From Micromonospora lupini str. Lupac 08 (GTDB lineage: Bacteria; Actinomycetota; Actinomycetes; Mycobacteriales; Micromonosporaceae), in contig NZ_HF570108.1 in assembly GCF_000297395.2 (NCBI RefSeq), forward strand, positions 3,134,359-3,198,358: a DNA stretch of 64,000 nt, given 5' to 3'. Positions 16,493 through 24,140 of this stretch are shown one piece after another. Both the position numbers and the translations under genes were made by a program. Every line of letters starts with the position of its first letter. Position 1 is the stretch's first letter. Under the pieces are notes generated by a model. That model made no database searches. It was not told the origin of the DNA and worked only from the letters and a program-made list of their open reading frames with translations.

Positions 16493-18001
16493 GTGAGAGA
16501 CAAGCAAGCCGAAGAGGTCGAGCACGCGCAGCTGTCGCGGCGCAAGCTGGTCAAGTACGCCGGCGTCGGCGCGACGCTGGCCGCGGCCAGCCCGCTCGTG
16601 GGCGCCGGCGCGGCGTGGGCCGACGAGGAGCGCCGACCCGGCGACGACACGAGCGACCGGGGCAACGCCAGGAACCGGTCCTGGCGCGCCGGGGACCACC
16701 ACGTGCACTCCGAGTACAGCGGCGAGTTCGACACCACGAAGAGCCCGATCGTGTTCCACAAGGGCGCGGACGCGGTCTACCCGATCGTCACCAACGCGAT
16801 CATGGCCAAGAACTTCGGTCTGACCTGGGCGATGTGCACCGACCACGGTGGACCGACGCACTCGAAGGTGAACATCGAGCAGGCGTACCCCGACCTGCTG
16901 CGCTCGCGCAAGCTGGTCCCCGAGGTGCTCCAGTTCTGGGGCATGGAGTTCGACGCGCCCTCGCTGGACCACCACACGCTGATGATCCCGCGTCACGACG
17001 ACGAGGCGAAGCAGCTCTTCGAGCTGGAGAGCCGGTTCGCCAAGTACGACGCGTTCCCCACCGACCCGGCCCGCGACACCGAGGCCAGGATGGTGGAGTT
17101 CCTCAAGGTCGCCCGGGGCATGCCGCACAAGCCGCTGGTCATCGCCCACCACGCCTCCCGCTCGGCCACCGGCCTCGGCGTCTACGGCCAGGACACGCCG
17201 CGGGAGTTCCGCAACGGCAACAACGCCGCACCGGACGTCTACATCGGCTTCGAGGGCGCGCCCGGCCACCAGGCCGGACCGCTCAACGGCGGCAAGCGCG
17301 GCGGGTACGGCAACCACCCCACCTACGGTGGCTTCGACCAGATGACCGCGCGGGTCGGTGGGCTCTGGGACTCGCTGCTCGGCGAGGGCCGGCGCTGGTG
17401 GATCACCGCGACGTCGGACTCGCACGTGCACTGGTCGCGCGGTGGCTCGGACTTCTGGCCCGGCGAGTACAGCAAGACCTACGTGCACGCCCGCCAGGAC
17501 TACGGCGACATCATGGACGGCCTGCGCAACGGCCGGATCTGGGTGACCACCGGTGACCTGATCCGCAGCCTCGACGTGACCGCCACGTCCCAGGGGCGGA
17601 CGGCCGAGGTCGGCCAGACCATCACGGTCAGCCGCCGCAGCCGCACCGATGTCGAGATCGAGATCAGGTTCCGCCCGCTGGACGGTGTCAACGGCAACGG
17701 GGTCCGTCCCGAGGTCCGTCGGGTGGACCTGATCGTCGGCCAGATCACCGGACCGAGCGCCAACCTGGACGCCGACACCAACCCCACCACGACTGTGGCG
17801 GCCCGGTTCGGTCCGCGGGACTGGCGTCGCCAGGGCGCCGACTACGTCATCAGGCACACCCTGCGCAACGTCGAGGCCGACACCTACGCGCGGGTGCGCG
17901 GCACTAGCACCGACGAGGCCGAGCCGCTCGCCGACGGGCTGGAGAGCCCGTGGGACGACCTGTGGTTCTACTCGAACCCGGTGTTCGTGCACGTGCGCTG
18001 A
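16493..18001 (+). CDS. Tat-exported PHP-domain phosphoesterase
   Basis: Exported protein of 502 aa. The Tat signal has SRRKLVKYAG and a hydrophobic stretch ending near AWA at residue 42. The mature part carries the PHP metal motifs HHVHSEYSG, CTDHGG, GMEFD, IAHHASR and SDSHVHW, a full set for a trinuclear metal centre, followed by a C-terminal beta-rich domain. It is probably an extracytoplasmic phosphoesterase of unknown substrate. The GTG start follows GGAG. A strong hairpin after the stop separates it from the convergent MarR gene. Confidence 0.85.
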   Translation: MRDKQAEEVEHAQLSRRKLVKYAGVGATLAAASPLVGAGAAWADEERRPGDDTSDRGNARNRSWRAGDHHVHSEYSGEFDTTKSPIVFHKGADAVYPIVTNAIMAKNFGLTWAMCTDHGGPTHSKVNIEQAYPDLLRSRKLVPEVLQFWGMEFDAPSLDHHTLMIPRHDDEAKQLFELESRFAKYDAFPTDPARDTEARMVEFLKVARGMPHKPLVIAHHASRSATGLGVYGQDTPREFRNGNNAAPDVYIGFEGAPGHQAGPLNGGKRGGYGNHPTYGGFDQMTARVGGLWDSLLGEGRRWWITATSDSHVHWSRGGSDFWPGEYSKTYVHARQDYGDIMDGLRNGRIWVTTGDLIRSLDVTATSQGRTAEVGQTITVSRRSRTDVEIEIRFRPLDGVNGNGVRPEVRRVDLIVGQITGPSANLDADTNPTTTVAARFGPRDWRRQGADYVIRHTLRNVEADTYARVRGTSTDEAEPLADGLESPWDDLWFYSNPVFVHVR

Positions 18002-18021
18002 CCCGTCGCCGCAGCGACACG

Positions 18022-18078
18022 GCGGGCCCGCCGGCACCCCTCGACGCACCACGGTCGGGGAGGGGCCGGCGGGCCCGC
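18022..18078. terminator. Bidirectional terminator
   Basis: GCGGGCCCGCCGGCACCCCTC (18022-18042, two bases bulged) pairs with the strand at 18060-18078 to form a 19-bp GC-rich stem with a 17-nt loop. It lies between the convergent PHP and MarR genes. No U-tract is present, which is common in actinobacteria. Confidence 0.7.
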
Positions 18079-18115
18079 GCCGTTGCGTCCGGCCTCTCGC
18101 CGGTCGAGCGTCAGC

Positions 18116-18709
18116 TCAGTCGTCGCTGCCGCGGCGCGGTCGGGCGGCGCGGGGCCGAGCGCGCTCGGACGGCGCGCCCGGCTGACCCGGCGCCGGCGCG
18201 GCGGGCTCCGGCCGCACCTCGGCCACCGCCTGGCAGAGATCGCGCAGGGGGTCGATCGCCTGGGTCGAGCAGGCGACCCGTTGCAGCAGGGCCCGCAGGG
18301 TCGCCGACTCGGTAGGCGTGAGCGCCCCCAGCAGGTGCGCCTCGACCTGCCGCAGCGCCGCGCGCCGCTGCTCCCAGGCCACCCGCCCGGCGTCGGTGAC
18401 GTCCACCAGCCGGCTGCGCCGGTCGGCCGGATCCGCTCGCCGGGCCACGAACCCGGGACGTTCGAGGTCGTCGATCAGGTACGTGAGCACCGTCCGGTCG
18501 ATGCCCAGCTCCTCGGCGATCGCGCCCTGGTTGCGGGCCGGCCCGGTGGCCGCGGCGGTGAGCACCTGGTAGCCGCGCGGGCCGCCGGGGAAATCGGCCA
18601 GGGTGTGCTCGGCCGCCCGGACGTAACCCCGGAAGACGATTCCCAGCATCCAGCCCAGGTCGTCGTCGAGGGGATCGGGCCGGTCCGGCCGGTCACTGGC
18701 ACCCGTCAT
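18116..18709 (-). CDS. MarR-family regulator
   Basis: Winged-helix regulator of 197 aa from the ATG at 18709. The core NQGAIAEELGIDRTVLTYLIDDLERPGFV and RRADPADRRSRLVDVT is diagnostic of MarR. A Pro/Arg-rich tail of about 40 residues extends past the usual end. It is divergent from the LLM-hemerythrin gene, and the shared promoter has an ACAGA-TGT-TCTGT dyad, so it probably controls that enzyme in response to an organic ligand or oxidative signal. Confidence 0.85.
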   Translation of the reverse strand: MTGASDRPDRPDPLDDDLGWMLGIVFRGYVRAAEHTLADFPGGPRGYQVLTAAATGPARNQGAIAEELGIDRTVLTYLIDDLERPGFVARRADPADRRSRLVDVTDAGRVAWEQRRAALRQVEAHLLGALTPTESATLRALLQRVACSTQAIDPLRDLCQAVAEVRPEPAAPAPGQPGAPSERARPRAARPRRGSDD

Positions 18710-18747
18710 GCCCCGACAATAGCGCAGCACGACCGACCTTGTTGGCA

Positions 18748-18760
18748 ACAGATGTTCTGT
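18748..18760. promoter_or_regulatory. Candidate MarR operator
   Basis: Perfect dyad ACAGA-TGT-TCTGT in the divergent promoter between the MarR gene and the LLM-hemerythrin gene, 39 bp from the MarR start. A second TGTC/GACA pair lies immediately beside it. Confidence 0.5.
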
Positions 18761-18820
18761 CTGACATAAGGTTGAGGTCACGGCGCATCGTCCGACGCGT
18801 CACGATGGGAGGCTCGCACC

Positions 18821-20413
18821 ATGAGCGACTACGGCCACGACCTGGTCTTCGGATCGTTCACCACGCCCGGCAGCGACGATCCGGACCGCACGGTCGGCCT
18901 CGCGGTCCTGGCCGAGCAGGTCGGGCTGGACCTGGTCACCTTCCAGGACCACCCGTACCAGCCGCGGTTTCTGGACACCTGGACGCTGCTGAGCTTCGTC
19001 GCGGCGCGGACGGACCGGGTGCACCTGTCGGCGAACGTCACCAACCTGCCGCTGCGCCCGCCCGCCGTGCTCGCCCGCAGCGTCGCCAGCCTCGACCTGC
19101 TCAGCGGTGGCCGGGTCGCGCTGGGTCTCGGCGCGGGAGCGTTCTGGGACGCCATCGAGGCGATGGGCGGCCGGCGGCTGACCCCCGGGCAGGGCGTGCG
19201 GGCGCTGGAGGAGGCCGTCGACGTCATCCGGCAGATGTGGGACGCCCAGGCGCGCGGTGGCGTACGGGTCGACGGCGAGTTCCATCGGGTGGTCGGCGCC
19301 AAGCGCGGTCCCGCGCCCGCCCACGCGGTGCCGATCTGGCTCGGGGCGTACAAGCCGCGCATGCTCGCGCTCACCGGTCGCCGGGCCGACGGCTGGCTGC
19401 CGTCACTGGACTACCTCCAGCCCGGTGACCTGGCCCGGGGCAACAAGATCATCGATGACGCGGCGCAGGAGGCCGGCCGCTCGCCCGGCGACGTCCGCCG
19501 GCTGCTCAACATCTCCGGCACCTTCTCGCCGGCAGGGGGCGGCCGGTTGCACGGGCCCGCCGAGCAGTGGGTGCGGGAGCTGGTCGAGTTGGCACTGAGC
19601 GACGGCGTCGGCACGTTCATCCTCGCCAGTGACGACCCCGACGACCTGCGACGGTTCGCCGGCGAGGTGGCCCCTGCCGTGCGCGAACTGGTCGCGGCCG
19701 AACGCGACAGTGGCGCCCCGTCGGCGCGTACTCCTGGCGAGCCCGTGGTGGCCGCGGCGCCGGCGGCGGTCGTCGCGCCCCCCGCGCGGCCGGCCCGCGC
19801 GAGGGTGACCGGCGGGGCCTTCGCCGTGGTGCCGACGCCGGACGACGGCCGGCGGCTCAGCGACCGGCAGGTCTGGGACGAGTCCGCCCGTCCCACCGGG
19901 CCCGCGCCCGACCCGACGCGCACCTACACGGCACACGAGCAGGCCAACGGTCACCACCTCGTGCAGGTGCACGACGGCCTGCGCGGCGAGCTGGCCCAGA
20001 TCCACGACCTGATCGAGCAGGTCGCGGCGGGCGAGATCGACGCCGGCACGGCCCGATCGCACATCAACACGATGACCATGCGGCAGAACCGGTGGACGCT
20101 CGGCGCCTACTGCGAGTCCTACTGCCGCATCGTCACCACCCACCACACCATCGAGGACCAGGCACTCTTCCCGCGGCTGCGGCAGGCCGACCCGCGGCTG
20201 CGGCCGGTCGTCGACCGGCTGGAGCAGGAACACCACGTCATCCACGAGGTGTTGGAGGGCGTCGACAAGGCGCTTGTCGCGTACGTCGGAGCGCCGGACG
20301 GCCTGGCCGAGCTGCGCGCCGCGGTGAACCTGCTGACCGACGCCCTGCTGTCGCACCTCAGCTACGAGGAGCGTGAGCTGGTCGAGCCGCTGGCCCGCCT
20401 GGGGGTGAGCTGA
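18821..20413 (+). CDS. LLM-class flavin oxidoreductase fused to hemerythrin domain
   Basis: Fusion of 530 aa. Residues 1-295 are a luciferase-like (LLM) TIM-barrel oxidoreductase (LVFGSFTTPG, VHLSANVTNLPLRPPAVLARS, GRVALGLGAGAFWDA), a family that uses F420 or FMN. A Pro/Ala-rich linker (about 296-365) leads to a C-terminal four-helix hemerythrin-like domain (about 370-525) with HHLVQVHD, HHTIEDQALFPRL, EQEHHVIHEV and SYEERELVEPL as iron ligands. Oxygen or NO sensing or delivery to the flavin site is an attractive inference. It is divergent from MarR. Either half alone is common; the pairing in one chain is less so. Confidence 0.85.
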   Translation: MSDYGHDLVFGSFTTPGSDDPDRTVGLAVLAEQVGLDLVTFQDHPYQPRFLDTWTLLSFVAARTDRVHLSANVTNLPLRPPAVLARSVASLDLLSGGRVALGLGAGAFWDAIEAMGGRRLTPGQGVRALEEAVDVIRQMWDAQARGGVRVDGEFHRVVGAKRGPAPAHAVPIWLGAYKPRMLALTGRRADGWLPSLDYLQPGDLARGNKIIDDAAQEAGRSPGDVRRLLNISGTFSPAGGGRLHGPAEQWVRELVELALSDGVGTFILASDDPDDLRRFAGEVAPAVRELVAAERDSGAPSARTPGEPVVAAAPAAVVAPPARPARARVTGGAFAVVPTPDDGRRLSDRQVWDESARPTGPAPDPTRTYTAHEQANGHHLVQVHDGLRGELAQIHDLIEQVAAGEIDAGTARSHINTMTMRQNRWTLGAYCESYCRIVTTHHTIEDQALFPRLRQADPRLRPVVDRLEQEHHVIHEVLEGVDKALVAYVGAPDGLAELRAAVNLLTDALLSHLSYEERELVEPLARLGVS

Positions 20414-20433
20414 CCGGCTTGCCCCGACGAACC

Positions 20434-20463
20434 TGAGAGACTACTTTCGAAACATGTCTCTCA
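20434..20463. promoter_or_regulatory. 30-bp palindrome spanning the start codon
   Basis: Arms TGAGAGAC (20434-20441) and GTCTCTCA (20456-20463) are perfect and a central TTTCGAAA is itself palindromic. The ATG at 20454 lies inside. Occupancy by the encoded ArsR-like protein would block both transcription and initiation. Confidence 0.65.
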
Positions 20464-21050
20464 CTAATCCGTACGGGGATTTCGAGATCACCGAACCGCA
20501 GGCGCTGCGGGCGCTGGCGCATCCCGTCCGGTTGGCCATCCTCGACCGGCTCCAGCGGCACGGCCCGGCCACGGCCACCGGGCTGTCGTCGCACGTCGGC
20601 GCCACGCCCTCGGTGGTCAGCTGGCACCTGCGCCACCTGGCGACGTTCGGCCTGGTCACCGACGCCGACGGCGCCACCAGCAAGCGGGAGCGGTGGTGGC
20701 AGGCGGCCGCCCGGGGGTTCCGCTTCTCGCTGCCCGACGACGCCGAGGGGCAGGCCGCGGGACGGCAGCTCCGCGGCGAGATGTTCGCCCGGACCGCGGA
20801 GACGCCACAGCAGTGGCTGCTGCACGACGAGCCCCGCCTGGACGCCGAGTGGCGCGGGCTCGCCGGGGTGGCCGACACCAGCTTCGTCGCGACGCCCGAC
20901 GAGCTGCGGCACCTGGAAGAGGCGATCGAGGAGCTGATCGCCCCGTACGTGCGTCGCAAGGACGACGACACGAAGCCGGCCGGCGCGCAGATCGTCCGGA
21001 TGCTGCGCTACCTGCTGCCCGAGCCGGCCGACGACACGTCCGCGTCATGA
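20454..21050 (+). CDS. ArsR-like winged-helix regulator
   Basis: Regulator of 198 aa. The HTH (ALAHPVRLAILDRLQRHGPATATGL with SVVSWHLRHLATFGLV) is at residues 15-80, followed by a longer effector-like C-terminal half. No metal-binding Cys pairs are present, so a non-metal signal is likely. A palindrome spans its start codon, suggesting strong autoregulation. The stop overlaps the MFS exporter start (ATGA), so both are co-translated and it probably controls this exporter. Confidence 0.8.
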   Translation: MSLTNPYGDFEITEPQALRALAHPVRLAILDRLQRHGPATATGLSSHVGATPSVVSWHLRHLATFGLVTDADGATSKRERWWQAAARGFRFSLPDDAEGQAAGRQLRGEMFARTAETPQQWLLHDEPRLDAEWRGLAGVADTSFVATPDELRHLEEAIEELIAPYVRRKDDDTKPAGAQIVRMLRYLLPEPADDTSAS

Positions 21051-22303
21051 CCGCCGTCGACGCCCCGCCCGCACCGGCGCTGCACGGCGACCGGCGGTTC
21101 CGCACCTTCTGGATCGGTCAGACGATCTCGGCGTTCGGCGACCGGATCAGCGAGCTGGCCCTGCCGCTGATCGCCGTCTCCCTGCTCGCCGCGACGCCAG
21201 TGCAGGTGAGCGTCCTCACCGCGCTGATCTGGCTGCCCAACCTGCTGGGCCTGTTCCTCGGCGCCTGGGTGGACCAGCGCACCCACAAGCGTCGACTCCT
21301 GATCCTCGCCGACCTGGCCCGCGCGGCCGTGCTGCTCAGCCTGCCCGTGGCCTACCTGTTCGGGGCGATCACCCTCACCCAGCTCTACCTGGTGGCACTG
21401 CTCAGCGGTGCCGGGGCCGTCCTGTTCACCCTGGGACAGCAGGCGTTCTTCGTCGCCCTGGTGCCACGATCGGCGTACGTGGACGCGAACAGCAAACTCA
21501 GCCTGAGCCGGTCCCTCTCGTTCATCGCCGGTCCGGCCGTGGGCGGTGGACTCGTCCAGGCGCTCAGCGCGCCGGTGGCGATCCTCGTCGACGCGGTGTC
21601 CTTCCTCGCCTCCGCGCTGCTGCTGCGTCGCATCCCGGTCACCGAAGCACCTCCGCCTCCCCGGCGGACGTCCACTCTCGGCCTGGTCCGCGACGGCCTG
21701 GGGCTGGTGCTGCGCCACCCGGTGCTGCGCGCCGCGCTCGGCTGCACCACCACAGTCAACTTCTTCACCTTCATCGCCGCCGCGCTGCTGGTGCTCTACG
21801 CCAACCGTGAACTCCATCTCTCGCCCGGCGCCATCGGCGTCGCGTTCGGCGTCGGCGCGCTCGGCGGACTGGCCGGCGCGGCCCTGGCGCCCCGCCTGTC
21901 GCGGGCCATCGGACTGGGCCGGACCGCGATGATCGGCGTGGTGGTCTTTCCCGCGCCGCTGGCGTTGACGGCGTTGATCGCCGGCCCGACCTGGGCGAAG
22001 GTGGCCATGCTGGCGGCCATCGAGATGGTGTCCAGCCTCGGTGTGATGCTGATGGACGTCAACCTCAACGCCCTGCTCATGGCCGTGACGCCCGACGACG
22101 CGCGCGGTCGTCGAGCCGGCGCGTACAGCGCCGTCAACTACGGCATCCGGCCACTCGGCGCGCTTGTCGGCGGCGCGCTGGGCACCACCCTCGGGCTGCG
22201 GCCGGCCCTGGTCGTCGCCGGGGTGGGCGGCGTGCTCGCCGTGCTGTGGCTGCTCGCGTCCCCGGTACGCCACATCACGACCCTCGACGACCCCGCGACC
22301 TGA
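21047..22303 (+). CDS. MFS exporter
   Basis: Membrane protein of 418 aa with 12 hydrophobic segments and an EntS/MFS_3-type N-terminus (FRTFWIGQTISAFGDRISELALPL). The cytoplasmic loop after TM2 carries DQRTHKRRLL, a variant of the MFS motif A. It is likely a drug or siderophore exporter. Translationally coupled to the ArsR-like regulator and followed by a strong terminator. Confidence 0.8.
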   Translation: MTAVDAPPAPALHGDRRFRTFWIGQTISAFGDRISELALPLIAVSLLAATPVQVSVLTALIWLPNLLGLFLGAWVDQRTHKRRLLILADLARAAVLLSLPVAYLFGAITLTQLYLVALLSGAGAVLFTLGQQAFFVALVPRSAYVDANSKLSLSRSLSFIAGPAVGGGLVQALSAPVAILVDAVSFLASALLLRRIPVTEAPPPPRRTSTLGLVRDGLGLVLRHPVLRAALGCTTTVNFFTFIAAALLVLYANRELHLSPGAIGVAFGVGALGGLAGAALAPRLSRAIGLGRTAMIGVVVFPAPLALTALIAGPTWAKVAMLAAIEMVSSLGVMLMDVNLNALLMAVTPDDARGRRAGAYSAVNYGIRPLGALVGGALGTTLGLRPALVVAGVGGVLAVLWLLASPVRHITTLDDPAT

Positions 22304-22306
22304 CCT

Positions 22307-22354
22307 GCCGGCCGGCTCGCCCGGACCGTGGACGCCCGGGCGAGCGTCGGCCGG
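22307..22354. terminator. Bidirectional terminator
   Basis: Stem with GCTCGCCCGG paired to CCGGGCGAGC, extended by outer CCGGCC/GGCCGG, with an 11-nt loop. It begins 4 bp past the MFS stop and ends against the convergent hydrolase stop. Confidence 0.7.
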
Positions 22355-23050
22355 TCAGCCGATCTCGTCGGCCAGCAGCCGGGCCAACTCGGCCGGCTGG
22401 GAGAACATCGGCCAGTGGCCGGTGGCCATCCTGACCAGCCGCCAGTGCTCGCTCGTCAGCAGCGCGGCCACTGTGTCGTTGGGCTCCGGCCCGTCGAGCA
22501 GGCACTTGACGTACGTCGTCGGCAGCTCGCCCAGCGGACGCGCCAGCACGGCCGGCTCGGTAAGCGTGGCCCCCGGGTGCGGCGTCGCGCCCTTGACCAG
22601 CCGGGCGGTCTGCTCGTCGGTGAGCCCCTGGCCGTCGAATTCGGCCGCGTCGGGCGGCGGCCAGTCGCCGCCGTTGTCGGCGAGCACCGACTCGAACGCC
22701 GCCCGACCCTGCCACCAACCGGACGCGAACGACAGGCCGTCGACCGGCACCTCCGCATCGACGTACACCACCCGGGCCAACCGGTCGCCGAGCCGCGTGG
22801 CGGCCTGACCCACGGGGATGCCCGAGTAGCTGTGCCCGACCAGCACCACGTCGCGCAGGTCGCGCCGCTCGATCTCGCCGACGATCTCCTGCACGTGGGT
22901 CTGCTGCCCGGCGGGCACACCCTGTCGCTCGGCGAGACCGGAGAGGGTCAGGGGAACGGTCTGGTGCCCAACGGCCCGCAGCCCCGGCACCACCTCGTCC
23001 CACGCCCACGACCCCAGCCACGCACCCGCCACCAGCACCACATCAGCCAT
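22355..23050 (-). CDS. Alpha/beta-fold hydrolase (esterase-like)
   Basis: Hydrolase of 231 aa with VLVAGAWLGSWAWDEVVPGL (oxyanion region), nucleophile elbow GHSYSG and catalytic His in TGHWPMFSQP; the acid is probably the Asp in LLDGPEPND. Layout resembles the salicylate-esterase/AB-hydrolase_6 family. Substrate unknown. It shares the leftward direction with the VOC and YjbR genes but with gaps of 38 and 114 bp. Confidence 0.8.
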   Translation of the reverse strand: MADVVLVAGAWLGSWAWDEVVPGLRAVGHQTVPLTLSGLAERQGVPAGQQTHVQEIVGEIERRDLRDVVLVGHSYSGIPVGQAATRLGDRLARVVYVDAEVPVDGLSFASGWWQGRAAFESVLADNGGDWPPPDAAEFDGQGLTDEQTARLVKGATPHPGATLTEPAVLARPLGELPTTYVKCLLDGPEPNDTVAALLTSEHWRLVRMATGHWPMFSQPAELARLLADEIG

Positions 23051-23088
23051 GGCCGAACCCTAGTGCCGACCTCCGACAGGCTCGCTCG

Positions 23089-23469
23089 TCAGGGCCAGGT
23101 GCGGGCCTGGGCGTCGAACACCTCGGGCGGACTCTCCACCGGCAGCACGCAGAGCAGGTGCCCGCCGGGCGCCCGCAGGATCCGACACTCCAACCACTGC
23201 GACACCTCGGTGGCGCCCAGACCGACCAGCCGAGCGGTCTCGGCCGCCACGTCGTCGGTCTCGATGTCGAGGTGGTAGCGCGGCGCGTCGTCGACGGCCT
23301 GGATCGCGGTGACCAGGCCCGGCAACGCCTCGTGCAGGCCGACGAACTGCGGCTCGGCCGGATGGGACCGGGTGCCCACGCCGAGCGCCGCCGACCAGAA
23401 CTCCGCCGCCCGCGCGGCCTCCGCCTCGGGCGCGTCGATCAGCAACGCGTACACACGGCTTCGATGCAT
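23089..23469 (-). CDS. VOC-family protein (glyoxalase-like)
   Basis: Single-chain protein of 126 aa with the beta-alpha-beta-beta-beta repeats of the vicinal-oxygen-chelate fold (FWSAALGVGTR, then HLDIETDDVAAETARLVGLGAT, then LRAPGGHLLCVLP). Candidate metal ligands include the His in YHLDIE. Could be a dioxygenase-, isomerase- or resistance-type member; substrate cannot be read. Confidence 0.75.
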   Translation of the reverse strand: MHRSRVYALLIDAPEAEAARAAEFWSAALGVGTRSHPAEPQFVGLHEALPGLVTAIQAVDDAPRYHLDIETDDVAAETARLVGLGATEVSQWLECRILRAPGGHLLCVLPVESPPEVFDAQARTWP

Positions 23470-23583
23470 GCGAGGCAGGATATCGAGGACGCCCGTCCGC
23501 CGCCCGTCGTGCCGCGGCGCGTAGGTGGCGGTGCGCGGTATCCCCAGCCGGCCACGCCGGAACGCCGGCCTCGCCGGGTGCGC

Positions 23584-23994
23584 TCAGGCGGGCCTGTCGA
23601 CCAGGGCGGCGAGCCGCTTGGGCGCCTGCACGCAGTAACTCTCGGTGAGCAGCTCGCCGACCTCGGCCCAGTCGGTGGCCTCGTCCAGGATCATGCCCAG
23701 CACGTTCGGGCTCCAGTCCGGCTTGTAGAAGGGGTGCCCGCCGCTGAGGAGGCCGGCGATCTCGTCGAGCGGCGACCGGAAGACCAGCAGGCAGGCCGGC
23801 CGGGCGAGCGCTGCGGCGCGCGCGAGCACCGCCTGCCGCTCGGGATCGACGGTGAGCACGTGGGCGAAGGTGCGCCGGCGGATCCGCCAACGGATGCCCA
23901 CCCAGGCCGGCTCCTCGTAGGTCTCTGGCAGCCCGCGGCAGATCGGGCGCAGCCGGTCGAGAACCTCGGGGTCGACGTCTCCGGGTGCGGTCAC
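23584..23994 (-). CDS. MmcQ/YjbR-family protein
   Basis: Protein of 136 aa with the YjbR signature: LRPICRGLPETYEEPAWVGIRWRIRRRTFAHV, then a hydrophobic strand with ACLLVFRSP and WSPNVLGMIL. The fold is a CyaY-like DNA-binding-type double wing. Function in this family is poorly known. It is divergent from the acyl-CoA dehydrogenase gene with 146 bp between them, which also holds their promoters. Confidence 0.75.
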   Translation of the reverse strand: MTAPGDVDPEVLDRLRPICRGLPETYEEPAWVGIRWRIRRRTFAHVLTVDPERQAVLARAAALARPACLLVFRSPLDEIAGLLSGGHPFYKPDWSPNVLGMILDEATDWAEVGELLTESYCVQAPKRLAALVDRPA

Positions 23995-24140
23995 GGGCAG
24001 GGACGCTAGCCGACGCGTACGACAATGACGTCCGCCGACGGGCGGCGGTGGTGTGCTCCCGATCCATCGGTCAGGATGGTCGAGGCGACGCCGGTCCGCC
24101 GCCCCCGAACCGACACACCCCAGCCCCGCCGAGGAGTTCC

